Of a stretch of 33,452 bases of DNA, positions 23,233-31,168 are shown in pieces. Source of the stretch: Chloroflexota bacterium (lineage in GTDB: Bacteria; Chloroflexota; Anaerolineae; Anaerolineales; UBA11858). Location: the NCBI GenBank assembly GCA_030609055.1, contig JAUWCZ010000017.1:1-33452 (forward strand), in the 5' to 3' direction. The translations under genes were made by a program, and so were the position numbers. The notes beneath the pieces are model-generated. The model was given only the letters and a program-made list of their open reading frames with translations, made no database searches and was not told the origin of the DNA. Position 1 is the first letter of the stretch. Every line of letters starts with the position of its first letter.

Positions 23233-24078
23233 TTACTCATAATTTGGATTTTCAAGATATCGCGTTACTGCTTCTTCAATGCTGATTTTATGGTTGAGAA
23301 CAGACTCCTCATATCGTTTAAACCAATGCGATAATTGCGGCCAGGCAATTTTCAACTCAGTGAGAACGAGTTTAGCTAAAGGACCTCCCCGGGGTATAAA
23401 CTGAGTGGTGTAAAAATCCTCAATCGCAGCATTCAAATCGTATTCAATTCTGATAATCTTTCCATGCCACTGATCATTCTGGAAAGTGATCTGGGCATAT
23501 CCTGCCCTGGTATCACCATCAAAGGGAAGGCCAATTGATCCGGCGTTGACAACCAGGGTCTCATTTACTCTCCGGACCAACGGTTGATGGGTGTGTCCAA
23601 CCAGGAAAAGATTCGCGCCAGGATCAATCAGGGCAATGATTTCTTCTGGGCTTGTCTTGGGGTAGATGCCAACCCTGATTCCACCCAGGGAGGCATGGAC
23701 TGCTTTCAACACCTGGTTATTCGGTAATTGGATATCCACTGCTAAGGGCATTTCCTTAACCGCTTGGATATCCTCCGGAGATAATGATTGATAAGTCCAA
23801 TGAATAATCTTTAATGTCTCATATTGAGGACCAGCTTTAGGGGCATCTGGATCATCAAAGTTGAGGACGTATTGCTCATGATTTCCTTGAATGAGTTGCC
23901 AGGAGTCAGTGATTTCTTTCCCCTGGATTAGATGCAGACATTCTCTTGACCGGGGTCCACGGTTGATGATATCACCCAGGACAATCACCAGGTCAGGTTT
24001 CCAGCGGTCAACATGATCGAGAACGGTAATTAGCGCTTGATAATTACTGTGGATATCTGCCAGGGCAGCGATTTTCAT
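23233..24078 (-). CDS. Calcineurin-like metallophosphoesterase
   Basis: A 281-residue two-metal phosphoesterase of the MJ0936/YfcE or PrpE-like type. All motifs are visible: ADIHSN (7-12, DxH), GDIINRG (GDxxxRG), GNHE, the later VHAS and GHTH. The C-terminal 60 residues, with YDLNAAIEDFYTTQ, form a helical extension. There is no signal peptide, so it is cytoplasmic. It starts 3 bases after the amidohydrolase-CYTH gene, which suggests tight coupling. The pairing with a CYTH domain hints at a phosphate or nucleotide substrate, but this is inference. Confidence 0.92.
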   Translation of the reverse strand: MKIAALADIHSNYQALITVLDHVDRWKPDLVIVLGDIINRGPRSRECLHLIQGKEITDSWQLIQGNHEQYVLNFDDPDAPKAGPQYETLKIIHWTYQSLSPEDIQAVKEMPLAVDIQLPNNQVLKAVHASLGGIRVGIYPKTSPEEIIALIDPGANLFLVGHTHQPLVRRVNETLVVNAGSIGLPFDGDTRAGYAQITFQNDQWHGKIIRIEYDLNAAIEDFYTTQFIPRGGPLAKLVLTELKIAWPQLSHWFKRYEESVLNHKISIEEAVTRYLENPNYE

Positions 24079-24081
24079 AAC

Positions 24082-26064
24082 TCAGGATTTTGACCCTACT
24101 ATCTGTACGTAATCCAGAGTTTCACTTTTGGAGGGGAAGCTGCCAAGTAAGCGGAGCAAATCATCCGCTATTTGGGCTTTTTTCTCTGCATCCTCGAGGC
24201 TCCAGGTGCGGCTTTTTACCTCCAGGAAAGTCCCCAGTGCGGGTTCGTCCAGACGGTCTACGTTGATAAAAAACTCAATATCGTGGTAACGCACTTTCCA
24301 CCTCTGCCGGTCTTTCTCAATGAAGGTTTCACTGGAGGGTTCGAAGTATTCCCGGTAAAACCTGAGACTGTGGGGAGCAGGGGCAATGAATCTGCTTCTA
24401 GATAACAATACATCCTGGGGGAAGTGGCGTTCACGTTTGGGTCCGATGAGTGTCAATCTATAGCGGATATTTTCTGCATCACCATTTTGATTGATAAACT
24501 CATCTTCACGGTATCGCAGCCATCCTTCCTCAGGATCTTCAAACTCGAAATAGGTGTCATATTCGTGGTAGTGGCGGAAGTAGAGGATTTCCAGTTCGGA
24601 TTGATGCAGTTTATCAATAACTGCTTGTGGGTCATCCAGTTTCACTTTAACCTGGACCTCATAACTTTCTTGCTCCTCCGCACCACCGATTGCAATCAAT
24701 TTAGAATAGACAGATTGCTCCCGTTTGTCCAGGAATTGATCAATTTTTTCAGCGAGAATCTGGGCTTCTATAAGCATTTTACTCACATCGATTGTTAACA
24801 ATTCCCGGGAACGCATAAGCCATTTTCCATTGACCATGACATCGGTAACATCTGTGGATTTTGCGGCGTATACCAACTGGGCGTAAACGCTATCAGGATC
24901 GTTTCTAAATTGGGGAGAATTGTGCAATGTCTTCAGATCAACCAGGATCATGTCCGCCTTTTTACCCTTGGCGATCGTGCCTGTCTGATCTCCCAAGTGA
25001 ATGGATCTTGCACCCATGCTGGTTGCCATCGCTACTGCCATTTTAGCCGGCACAGCTGTAGGATCTCCGCTGCTTCCTTTGGCAAGCAATGCAGCGAGCC
25101 TAACCTCTTCGAACATATCCAGATCGTTATTCGAAGAAACGCCATCCGTGCCGATACCCACATCGATTCCAAGTTCCAGCATTCGGTTGATCGGTGCGAC
25201 CCCGGAGGACAATTTCAAATTCGAGGTCGGATTGTGGACAACACCGACATTGTATTTATGGAGGGTGTGCATTTCGCGCTCATCAATATGAACGCAATGA
25301 GCAGCGATAACTTTAGATTTCAACACGTTTTGACCTTCCAAATAGGGGACGACTGGGATATCCAGTTCCCTCAAGCTATCTTCAACTTCCTGGGCGGTTT
25401 CAGAAACGTGAATAGCCAGCGGCACATCATGCTTTTGCGCCATCGCGGTAGCCTGATCAAGAATGTCCACCGTGGATGTGTAAGCCGCGTGGGGAGCTAC
25501 TGCAGGAGTAATTAGGGGATGGTCTTTCCATTTTTTGATCAGATTCTCTGATGCTACCAGAGCTTCCTCATATGAAGCCGCATCCGGTGAGGGAAATTTA
25601 AGGATAGTCTGGCAGCAGATCCCCCGCAGTCCTGCTTCCGAAGCAGCTTCTGCGACATGATCCTCAAAGTAATACATATCAACAAAAGTTGTAACCCCGG
25701 ATTGAATCAATTCAGCGCAGGCAAGAGAAGTGCCCAGCCTCACAAATTCAGGGTTCACGAATTCCCGTTCAACCGGCATAACGTATCCCAATAGCCAGAC
25801 ATCCAGGCGCAGATCGTCTGCCAGTCCACGAAGCAAATTCATCGGTAAATGCGTGTGAGCATTTATCAATCCGGGCATAAGAACCCTTCCCCCACAGTCA
25901 ATCACTTCTTTTGCGGTGAAGGATTTTTCAAGTTTTGCTGAATCCCCAACAGCATGGATTTGATCATCCAGAATGGCGACAGCACCATTTTCAAAACTGG
26001 TAAAGGCATCATCCATACAAAGAACATAAGCGTTTGTTAGTAAGGTATCAATCTTCCCAGCCAT
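24082..26064 (-). CDS. Amidohydrolase (SAH/MTA-deaminase-like) fused to a CYTH domain
   Basis: A 660-residue two-part protein. Residues 1-445 are a metal-dependent deaminase resembling TM0936 of Thermotoga, which deaminates S-adenosylhomocysteine and methylthioadenosine. Ligands are His70-x-His72, His219 with Glu222 (IHVSET), the AAHCVH motif and Asp307 (GTDGVSSNN). Residues about 466-655 are a CYTH (triphosphate tunnel) domain: YEVQVKVK stands for the ExExK motif with Gln as the second acid, then EYDTYFEF, LRYRED, YRLTLIGPK, WKVRY and GTFLEVK. The frame is unbroken between the parts. A GAGG ribosome site precedes the ATG. It leads a run with a metallophosphoesterase and an IMPase-like gene. 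Confidence 0.88.
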   Translation of the reverse strand: MAGKIDTLLTNAYVLCMDDAFTSFENGAVAILDDQIHAVGDSAKLEKSFTAKEVIDCGGRVLMPGLINAHTHLPMNLLRGLADDLRLDVWLLGYVMPVEREFVNPEFVRLGTSLACAELIQSGVTTFVDMYYFEDHVAEAASEAGLRGICCQTILKFPSPDAASYEEALVASENLIKKWKDHPLITPAVAPHAAYTSTVDILDQATAMAQKHDVPLAIHVSETAQEVEDSLRELDIPVVPYLEGQNVLKSKVIAAHCVHIDEREMHTLHKYNVGVVHNPTSNLKLSSGVAPINRMLELGIDVGIGTDGVSSNNDLDMFEEVRLAALLAKGSSGDPTAVPAKMAVAMATSMGARSIHLGDQTGTIAKGKKADMILVDLKTLHNSPQFRNDPDSVYAQLVYAAKSTDVTDVMVNGKWLMRSRELLTIDVSKMLIEAQILAEKIDQFLDKREQSVYSKLIAIGGAEEQESYEVQVKVKLDDPQAVIDKLHQSELEILYFRHYHEYDTYFEFEDPEEGWLRYREDEFINQNGDAENIRYRLTLIGPKRERHFPQDVLLSRSRFIAPAPHSLRFYREYFEPSSETFIEKDRQRWKVRYHDIEFFINVDRLDEPALGTFLEVKSRTWSLEDAEKKAQIADDLLRLLGSFPSKSETLDYVQIVGSKS

Positions 26065-26137
26065 ATTTTCCTCTTTTTTTACATCAGTCTGCTAACATGT
26101 CCGTTCCGGGTTTAGCAGGGTAGTCTCTTTGTCAGCT

Positions 26138-26527
26138 TTATGTCTTTTGACCGACATATACACCAAACCCAACGACTTTAAGTAAATCTTTTGACAAACC
26201 GCTTGTCCCATCCTTCAGGTAAGAGCGATATTTTCGATCCTTGATCACCGCTGCCAGCATCTTGAGGATTATTTTCAGTATTCCCCAACGACCATAACGC
26301 TCTACACGACCCTTGCTTTCCTGAGAAACATCGAGTGGAGAGGAGTTTCCAACTAAATTCACCAATCCTGCCTGATCCATTAGTTCAGTCCAACCGGAGG
26401 TGTCCAATGCCTCAGCATATGCTGCCCTCTTAAACAAATCTCTTATCTCCGGATGAGGCGGTTTAAGCCAAGTCATCCCAAGATCGGCCAGGAAATCAAA
26501 ATATTCTCGTGCTCTATTTGATGACAT
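26138..26527 (-). CDS. C-terminal methyltransferase-like fragment, 129 residues
   Basis: The sequence, including GWTELMDQAGLVNLVGNSSP and the ending SKDLLKVVGFGVYVGQK, resembles the C-terminal part of class I SAM-dependent methyltransferases. The SAM-binding glycine motif and Rossmann core are absent. Upstream bases to 26754 show no matching frame for the lost part, so it may be a decayed remnant or a stand-alone domain. An AGGA ribosome site lies about six bases before the ATG, which favours a translated gene. It lies 73 bases upstream of the amidohydrolase-CYTH gene. Identification is from general resemblance and is uncertain. Confidence 0.5.
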   Translation of the reverse strand: MSSNRAREYFDFLADLGMTWLKPPHPEIRDLFKRAAYAEALDTSGWTELMDQAGLVNLVGNSSPLDVSQESKGRVERYGRWGILKIILKMLAAVIKDRKYRSYLKDGTSGLSKDLLKVVGFGVYVGQKT

Positions 26528-26736
26528 AGAATCCTAAATTTTTCTCCCGTGGATAGGATTAATTTGTAGGGATGCATTGGAAATGATTAGAAGAGATTGT
26601 ATCACTTCAAGAGGACTTTAAAAAGGCGATTTAATAGTTTCAATGATTGGTAGTACTGGCAGTTTTCAAGGGGAAGATCAGCTTATTTTGGACTACACAG
26701 GCAGCCATTTTGGGAGGGCTTTGGGAGTGTGTTGTA

Positions 26737-26745
26737 TGGTAAAAT
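26737..26745 (+). promoter_or_regulatory. Extended -10 promoter suggesting a leaderless mRNA
   Basis: TGGTAAAAT fits TGnTAnAAT. Transcription seven bases on falls near 26752, three bases before the ATG at 26755. No ribosome site precedes the ATG, consistent with leaderless translation. Confidence 0.45.
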
Positions 26746-26754
26746 AGTACATCG

Positions 26755-27774
26755 ATGAACACGAACAGAATCGCCCTACCAGAATCCCCCAATGTTCTTA
26801 AATCTCTACGAACTGGGTTTGATTCCATCACTAAACATCTAACATTGTTGCTGTTTCCAATAGGGTTGGATCTGGTTTTGTGGTTTGCACCGCACCTGCG
26901 AATAAAAACCCAAATTGAAAGTCTGATTCTGGAAATGAATGAGTTATCAGCGCTACTATCCCCCGATTTTGGTGAGATGATAGAAACTGGAAATGAGATC
27001 TGGATGATTGCTGCAGATCGTGTCAATTTATTCATCGCGCTTCGTTCTTTTCCGATAGGCATATTCAGTTTGTTTATATCTATCTTGCCAGTTAAAAATC
27101 CCATCGGAGAACCGGTCTTCTGGGAGGTACCTCTTCTGAGCAGCGCGATTATCATCAGCCTGAGCCTGTTTTTAATAGGGTTGGCTTTGGGTAGTCTATA
27201 TTTTTCTGGCGTTAGACAAGCAGCCCTTTTCGATGAAGTGAAGTGGCGGGTTATTTTGCGCGAATGGCCCAGAATCGGTTTTCAATCCTTTCAAATGAGT
27301 GTTATTTGGTTGATCCTTTTCCTGGGTATTATTGTGCTGGGCAGTTGCGTCGCTACAGGGGTTACATTATTCAGTGTATCTTTGGGTGAGATCGTGATCA
27401 TTCTTTTTGGAATCATCTCCTTCTGGCTAGTTTTTCCATTGTTTTTCTCACCCCACGGCATATTTTCCCGGCATCATAAAGCCTGGAAATCCATGCTACA
27501 GAGTATCCGGTTGACAAATATGACTTTCTTTAAAACCGGCTTGTTTATTCTTCTCGCGGTTCTGCTGAATCAAGTTCTGAACATGATATGGCAGGTACCC
27601 CCAGAGGATTCATGGTTGATGTTGATTAGTATTATCGGACACGCCTTTGGAACGACAGGAATGTTAGCAGCAAGCTTTGTTTATTATCAGGAGATGAACC
27701 GCTGGGTTGAGGAAATCCAGCAGATTGGGACGACTCAACCAAGCATGGAAGAACGTCCGACGATAGAGAAATAA
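26755..27774 (+). CDS. Multi-pass membrane protein of unknown function
   Basis: A 339-residue integral membrane protein with about six hydrophobic segments (near 28-45, 95-115, 125-150, 180-205, 210-235 and 265-285, possibly one more at 300-315). I recognise no family; there is no catalytic motif or signal peptide. A conserved-looking loop GVRQAALFDEVKWR sits between segments three and four. It starts with no ribosome site, right after an extended -10 element. The gene ends 50 bases before gyrB and may be co-transcribed with it. Confidence 0.8.
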   Translation: MNTNRIALPESPNVLKSLRTGFDSITKHLTLLLFPIGLDLVLWFAPHLRIKTQIESLILEMNELSALLSPDFGEMIETGNEIWMIAADRVNLFIALRSFPIGIFSLFISILPVKNPIGEPVFWEVPLLSSAIIISLSLFLIGLALGSLYFSGVRQAALFDEVKWRVILREWPRIGFQSFQMSVIWLILFLGIIVLGSCVATGVTLFSVSLGEIVIILFGIISFWLVFPLFFSPHGIFSRHHKAWKSMLQSIRLTNMTFFKTGLFILLAVLLNQVLNMIWQVPPEDSWLMLISIIGHAFGTTGMLAASFVYYQEMNRWVEEIQQIGTTQPSMEERPTIEK

Positions 27775-27824
27775 TCCAAATCATGGTATGAAGCGGTTTT
27801 GCGTTAAATTTGCGGGAGGTTTTT

Positions 27825-29747
27825 GTGGCAAAGAAGACTAAAAAGTTGTCCTACGAAGCAAAAGACATTCAGGTATTGGAGGGTTTGGAAGCTGTTCGCC
27901 TTCGTCCTGGTATGTATGTTGGTGGTACAGATATCAAAGCCCTTCATCACCTGATATATGAGGTAGTGGACAATTCAATCGATGAAGCATTGGCAGAATT
28001 TTGTGATGAGATAGAAATCATCATCCACGCAGATGAAAGCGTAACAGTCACTGATAATGGCAGGGGAATCCCGGTAGATATCCACCCCGAGAAAAAAGTC
28101 CCTGCGTTGGAGCTGGTAATGACCATGCTGCATGCCGGCGGAAAATTTGGTGGTGGAGGATATAAGGTTTCCGGTGGTTTGCATGGTGTCGGTTTGTCTG
28201 CCGTGAATGCGCTTTCTGAGTGGTTTGATATCCGGGTTTGGCGGGATAAGAAAGAGTATCATCAACGATATGAAAAGGGAGTACCGGTCACAAAATTGGA
28301 AGTTGTCGGTGATGCTCCTCGTGGGAAAACAGGCACAACGCAAACATTCCTTTATGATAAGGAAATCTTTGATGAAGAGATTTCCTATCAGTTTGACACC
28401 CTGGTTCAGCGCTTTAGAGAGATGGCCTTTGTCACCCGGGGAGTCACAATAAAATTCACAGATGAAAGAACTGATCAGACGATGAATTTTTACTTTGATG
28501 GTGGAATCACCTCCTTTGTGCGTTATCTTAACCGCAACCGGGAAAAATTGCATCCAGTGATCCATGTTGAAAAAGAAATTGAAGATATTGTGATTGATGC
28601 TGCATTTCAGTATACGGATTCATATGCTGAGTCTATCTATGCATTCGCCAATACCATCAATACCATCGACGGCGGAACACATTTAACTGGATTGAGAGCG
28701 GCAATTACGCGAACAATCAACAATTACGCCAGAAATAAAAAGATATTTAAAGAAACAGATCCAAATTTTTCCGGGGATGATACCAGAGAGGGATTGACCG
28801 CGATTATTAGTATAAAACATCCTTCTCCTCAATTTGAGAGTCAAACTAAAGTAAAACTAATGAATGCCGAAGTAAAAACCCATGCCCAACAGGTTGTGGG
28901 GGAAGGGATTGAGACCTTCCTGGAAGAACATCCCTCTGCAGCCAAAGCAATCGTAAATAAATGTCTAACCTCTGCCAGAGCTAGAAGGGCAGCCAGTAAA
29001 GCCCGAGACCTGGTGATCCGGAAATCTGCTTTGGAAAGTATGACTTTACCTGGAAAACTGGCAGATTGTTCTTCCCGGAATCCTGAGGAGTCTGAGATCT
29101 ATATCGTAGAGGGTGATTCCGCGGGTGGGTCAGCCAAGCAGGGTAGGGACAGACATTTTCAGGCGATATTGCCACTGCGGGGGAAAATCCTTAATACGGA
29201 ACGCGCACGACTCAACCAGATTCTTGCTAATAATGAAGTCAAATCTTTGATATCCGCCCTCGGAGTAGGCATCGGGGAAGGATTTGATCTCGAAGGATTA
29301 CGGTATTGGCGGGTGATCATCATGACAGATGCTGATGTTGATGGCGCCCATATCCGCACACTGCTGCTAACATTCTTTTTCAGATATATGCAACCATTGA
29401 TTGAAACAGGCCACCTTTACATCGCTCAACCACCGTTGTATAGACTGACGCATAAGAATAAAAAAATCTATGTATATACTGAAAAAGAAAAACTGGCTCT
29501 TTTCAAAGACCTTGGTTTAACTCCATCTAAAGCCCAACTTCAGCGTTACAAGGGTTTGGGTGAGATGAATCCTCAACAGCTTTGGGAGACCACAATGGAT
29601 CCAGAAAAACGAACCCTGCTGCAGGTGACAATTGAGGATGCTGCAGCGGCTGATAGGACCTTTGATATGTTGATGGGATCCTCTGTCCCGCCAAGAAAGA
29701 GATTCATCATCACTCACGCGAATGAAGTTAGAAATCTTGATATTTAA
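27825..29747 (+). CDS. gyrB: DNA gyrase subunit B
   Basis: A 640-residue type II topoisomerase ATPase subunit. It begins [10 protein letters not shown] from GTG 27825, five bases after GGGAGG; a TTG at 27810 would overlap that site. The GHKL ATPase part has [25 protein letters not shown] and [15 protein letters not shown]. The TOPRIM part has [32 protein letters not shown] and the ending [19 protein letters not shown]. This length is that of bacterial GyrB without the extra insert of gamma-proteobacteria. gyrA is not adjacent in this window. ParE cannot be excluded by sequence alone, but the pattern favours GyrB. Confidence 0.95.
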   Translation: MAKKTKKLSYEAKDIQVLEGLEAVRLRPGMYVGGTDIKALHHLIYEVVDNSIDEALAEFCDEIEIIIHADESVTVTDNGRGIPVDIHPEKKVPALELVMTMLHAGGKFGGGGYKVSGGLHGVGLSAVNALSEWFDIRVWRDKKEYHQRYEKGVPVTKLEVVGDAPRGKTGTTQTFLYDKEIFDEEISYQFDTLVQRFREMAFVTRGVTIKFTDERTDQTMNFYFDGGITSFVRYLNRNREKLHPVIHVEKEIEDIVIDAAFQYTDSYAESIYAFANTINTIDGGTHLTGLRAAITRTINNYARNKKIFKETDPNFSGDDTREGLTAIISIKHPSPQFESQTKVKLMNAEVKTHAQQVVGEGIETFLEEHPSAAKAIVNKCLTSARARRAASKARDLVIRKSALESMTLPGKLADCSSRNPEESEIYIVEGDSAGGSAKQGRDRHFQAILPLRGKILNTERARLNQILANNEVKSLISALGVGIGEGFDLEGLRYWRVIIMTDADVDGAHIRTLLLTFFFRYMQPLIETGHLYIAQPPLYRLTHKNKKIYVYTEKEKLALFKDLGLTPSKAQLQRYKGLGEMNPQQLWETTMDPEKRTLLQVTIEDAAAADRTFDMLMGSSVPPRKRFIITHANEVRNLDI

Positions 29748-29851
29748 AGTTTGGCATTTTATTACCAGAAAAGTATCAGACGCAAATCCCAGGGTGAATA
29801 TAAAACCAGCTCATGTAATCCATTCACCAGAATTCCAATTGAGTAGGATTG

Positions 29852-29872
29852 ATGACAGATAAATCTAGATGA
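29852..29872 (+). CDS. Six-codon leader minicistron before the kinase gene
   Basis: ATG at 29852 with AGGA just upstream encodes MTDKSR and stops at TGA 29870-29872, which overlaps the kinase ATG at 29869 as ATGA. The kinase ATG itself has no ribosome site. Translation of the leader could load ribosomes onto the kinase start. Confidence 0.35.
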   Translation: MTDKSR

Positions 29873-30984
29873 CGCTAAAACAAGGTGAGCTCCTTCTTGA
29901 CAGATATCGAATCATCGAGGTGTTGGGCCACGGTGGAATGGGATCAATCTTCCGTGCGGTGGATGAAAACCTGGGTGTCGAAGTTGCAGTGAAGGAAAAC
30001 CTGTTTACTATTGACGATTATGCCCGGCAATTTCGCACGGAAGCGACCGTCTTGGCGAATTTGCGCCATCCAAATCTACCCCGCGTTTCAGATCACTTCA
30101 GTATTAAAGATCAGGGTCAATACCTGATAATGGATTACATAGAGGGGGAAGACATTCAGGAACGACTGGAACGTCAGGGCCCCTTTGAGGAAGAAGAAGT
30201 AGTCTTTATCGGTGCTGCGATCTGTGATGCTTTGGCGTATATGCATTCCCGGGATCCGGCAGTTCTCCATCGGGACATTAAACCAGCAAATGTAAGGATT
30301 TCGCCGAGAGGAGAGATCTATCTGGTTGATTTTGGTTTGGCAAAGGTCATTCGTGGGGATCAAACTACAACCACAGGTGCCAGGGCAATGACAATGGGAT
30401 TCTCACCTCCCGAGCAATATGGTGCAGCCCGAACCGATGCCAGAACAGATGTTTATTCTCTTGGTGCGACCTTGTACACATCTTTAACCGGATTTGCACC
30501 AGAAGACAGTTTAGCCCAAACAATGGATCAGGAAGAGCTGACACCGGTTCGAGAAAGAAATCCGAAGATATCCAAACGGGTTTCTGAAGCAGTAGAAAAA
30601 GCACTTCAAGTTCATCCAAATGACCGTTTCCAGATGGCTGCGGAATTTAAAAATGAGCTGCTGAAAGCCCAAAGCGGCAGATTCAACATCAATTTCAGCC
30701 TTAACCAGGTCATTCCTTCTCAAGGACAAAAAGAAGATCAAGCACAAGAAAAAAAATCTCCTGTGCGCGGTGTCATTACCAAAGAGATCACCAAGAAAAA
30801 TGGAAAAGAAAGTAAAGATCCAGCAGCCAAAAAGAAAAAACAGAAAAAAATACGTGAAAGAATCGATAAAGGTGGGTGTCTAGCATTAATTGCCCTGCTT
30901 AGTTTTATTCTGATCTTGTGTATAGCGGTTTTCTCCCTGTTGAATCCAGTGCTGGCAAAGAATTTGTTCAATTTTCTATTTTAA
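29869..30984 (+). CDS. Ser/Thr protein kinase with C-terminal membrane anchor
   Basis: A 371-residue Hanks-type kinase. Motifs are HGGMGSIFRA (glycine loop from 20), Lys42 in AVKEN, HRDIKPAN (134-141) with catalytic Asp136 and Asn141, DFG 154-156, and a Thr-rich activation segment (TTTTGARAMT) before GFSPPEQYG. It is an RD kinase with all catalytic residues. After about 270 a basic spacer (PAAKKKKQKKIRER) precedes one membrane segment (about 336-362) at the C-terminus, leaving few residues outside. It has no external sensor domain, like the kinase at 10356. It follows gyrB after 121 bases. Translation may be coupled to a leader minicistron. Confidence 0.92.
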   Translation: MTLKQGELLLDRYRIIEVLGHGGMGSIFRAVDENLGVEVAVKENLFTIDDYARQFRTEATVLANLRHPNLPRVSDHFSIKDQGQYLIMDYIEGEDIQERLERQGPFEEEEVVFIGAAICDALAYMHSRDPAVLHRDIKPANVRISPRGEIYLVDFGLAKVIRGDQTTTTGARAMTMGFSPPEQYGAARTDARTDVYSLGATLYTSLTGFAPEDSLAQTMDQEELTPVRERNPKISKRVSEAVEKALQVHPNDRFQMAAEFKNELLKAQSGRFNINFSLNQVIPSQGQKEDQAQEKKSPVRGVITKEITKKNGKESKDPAAKKKKQKKIRERIDKGGCLALIALLSFILILCIAVFSLLNPVLAKNLFNFLF

Positions 30985-31094
30985 TACCCAAACTATTAGG
31001 GGGAATAAACTATCTTTTTATCCACTTTCAAAGCTATCCAGAAATAATCCTTCCTGCCACCAGGTGACTATCATCTATTTCTTTGCAAAAACAC

Positions 31095-31105
31095 TTGTCT
31101 GACAA
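31095..31105. promoter_or_regulatory. Operator-like palindrome, copy 1
   Basis: TTGTCTGACAA is a perfect palindrome about its central T and fits the TNGTNNNACNA pattern of FadR-type GntR regulators (family knowledge). It ends directly before the TTGACA -35 box of the deaminase promoter. Confidence 0.6.
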
Positions 31106-31134
31106 TTGACAGGGTATGGATTATTTGTTAAACT
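31106..31134 (+). promoter_or_regulatory. Promoter of the 8-oxoguanine/adenine deaminase operon
   Basis: Perfect TTGACA (31106-31111), 17-base spacer, TAAACT (31129-31134). Transcription near 31141 gives a leader of about 28 bases and rules out a start codon at 31106. Confidence 0.65.
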
Positions 31135-31138
31135 TGGG

Positions 31139-31149
31139 TTGTCTGACAA
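31139..31149. promoter_or_regulatory. Operator-like palindrome, copy 2
   Basis: A second exact TTGTCTGACAA, covering the expected transcription start. Centre-to-centre distance to copy 1 is 44 bases, close to four helical turns, so two bound dimers would lie on a similar face and bracket the promoter. Confidence 0.6.
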
Positions 31150-31168
31150 GTTCAAACTCAGGAGACCC

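Noticed and set aside
24910-25515. A 201-codon plus-strand frame inside the amidohydrolase-CYTH gene
   Set aside because: Its length is notable, but it is antisense to a strongly conserved deaminase frame and its residues (many Cys and His) resemble no protein.
26640-27155. A 171-codon minus-strand frame over the start of the membrane protein
   Set aside because: No ribosome site or family. The plus frame shows regular membrane segments and a promoter.
27975-28565. A 196-codon minus-strand frame inside gyrB
   Set aside because: Antisense to the conserved GHKL ATPase region; no supporting signals.
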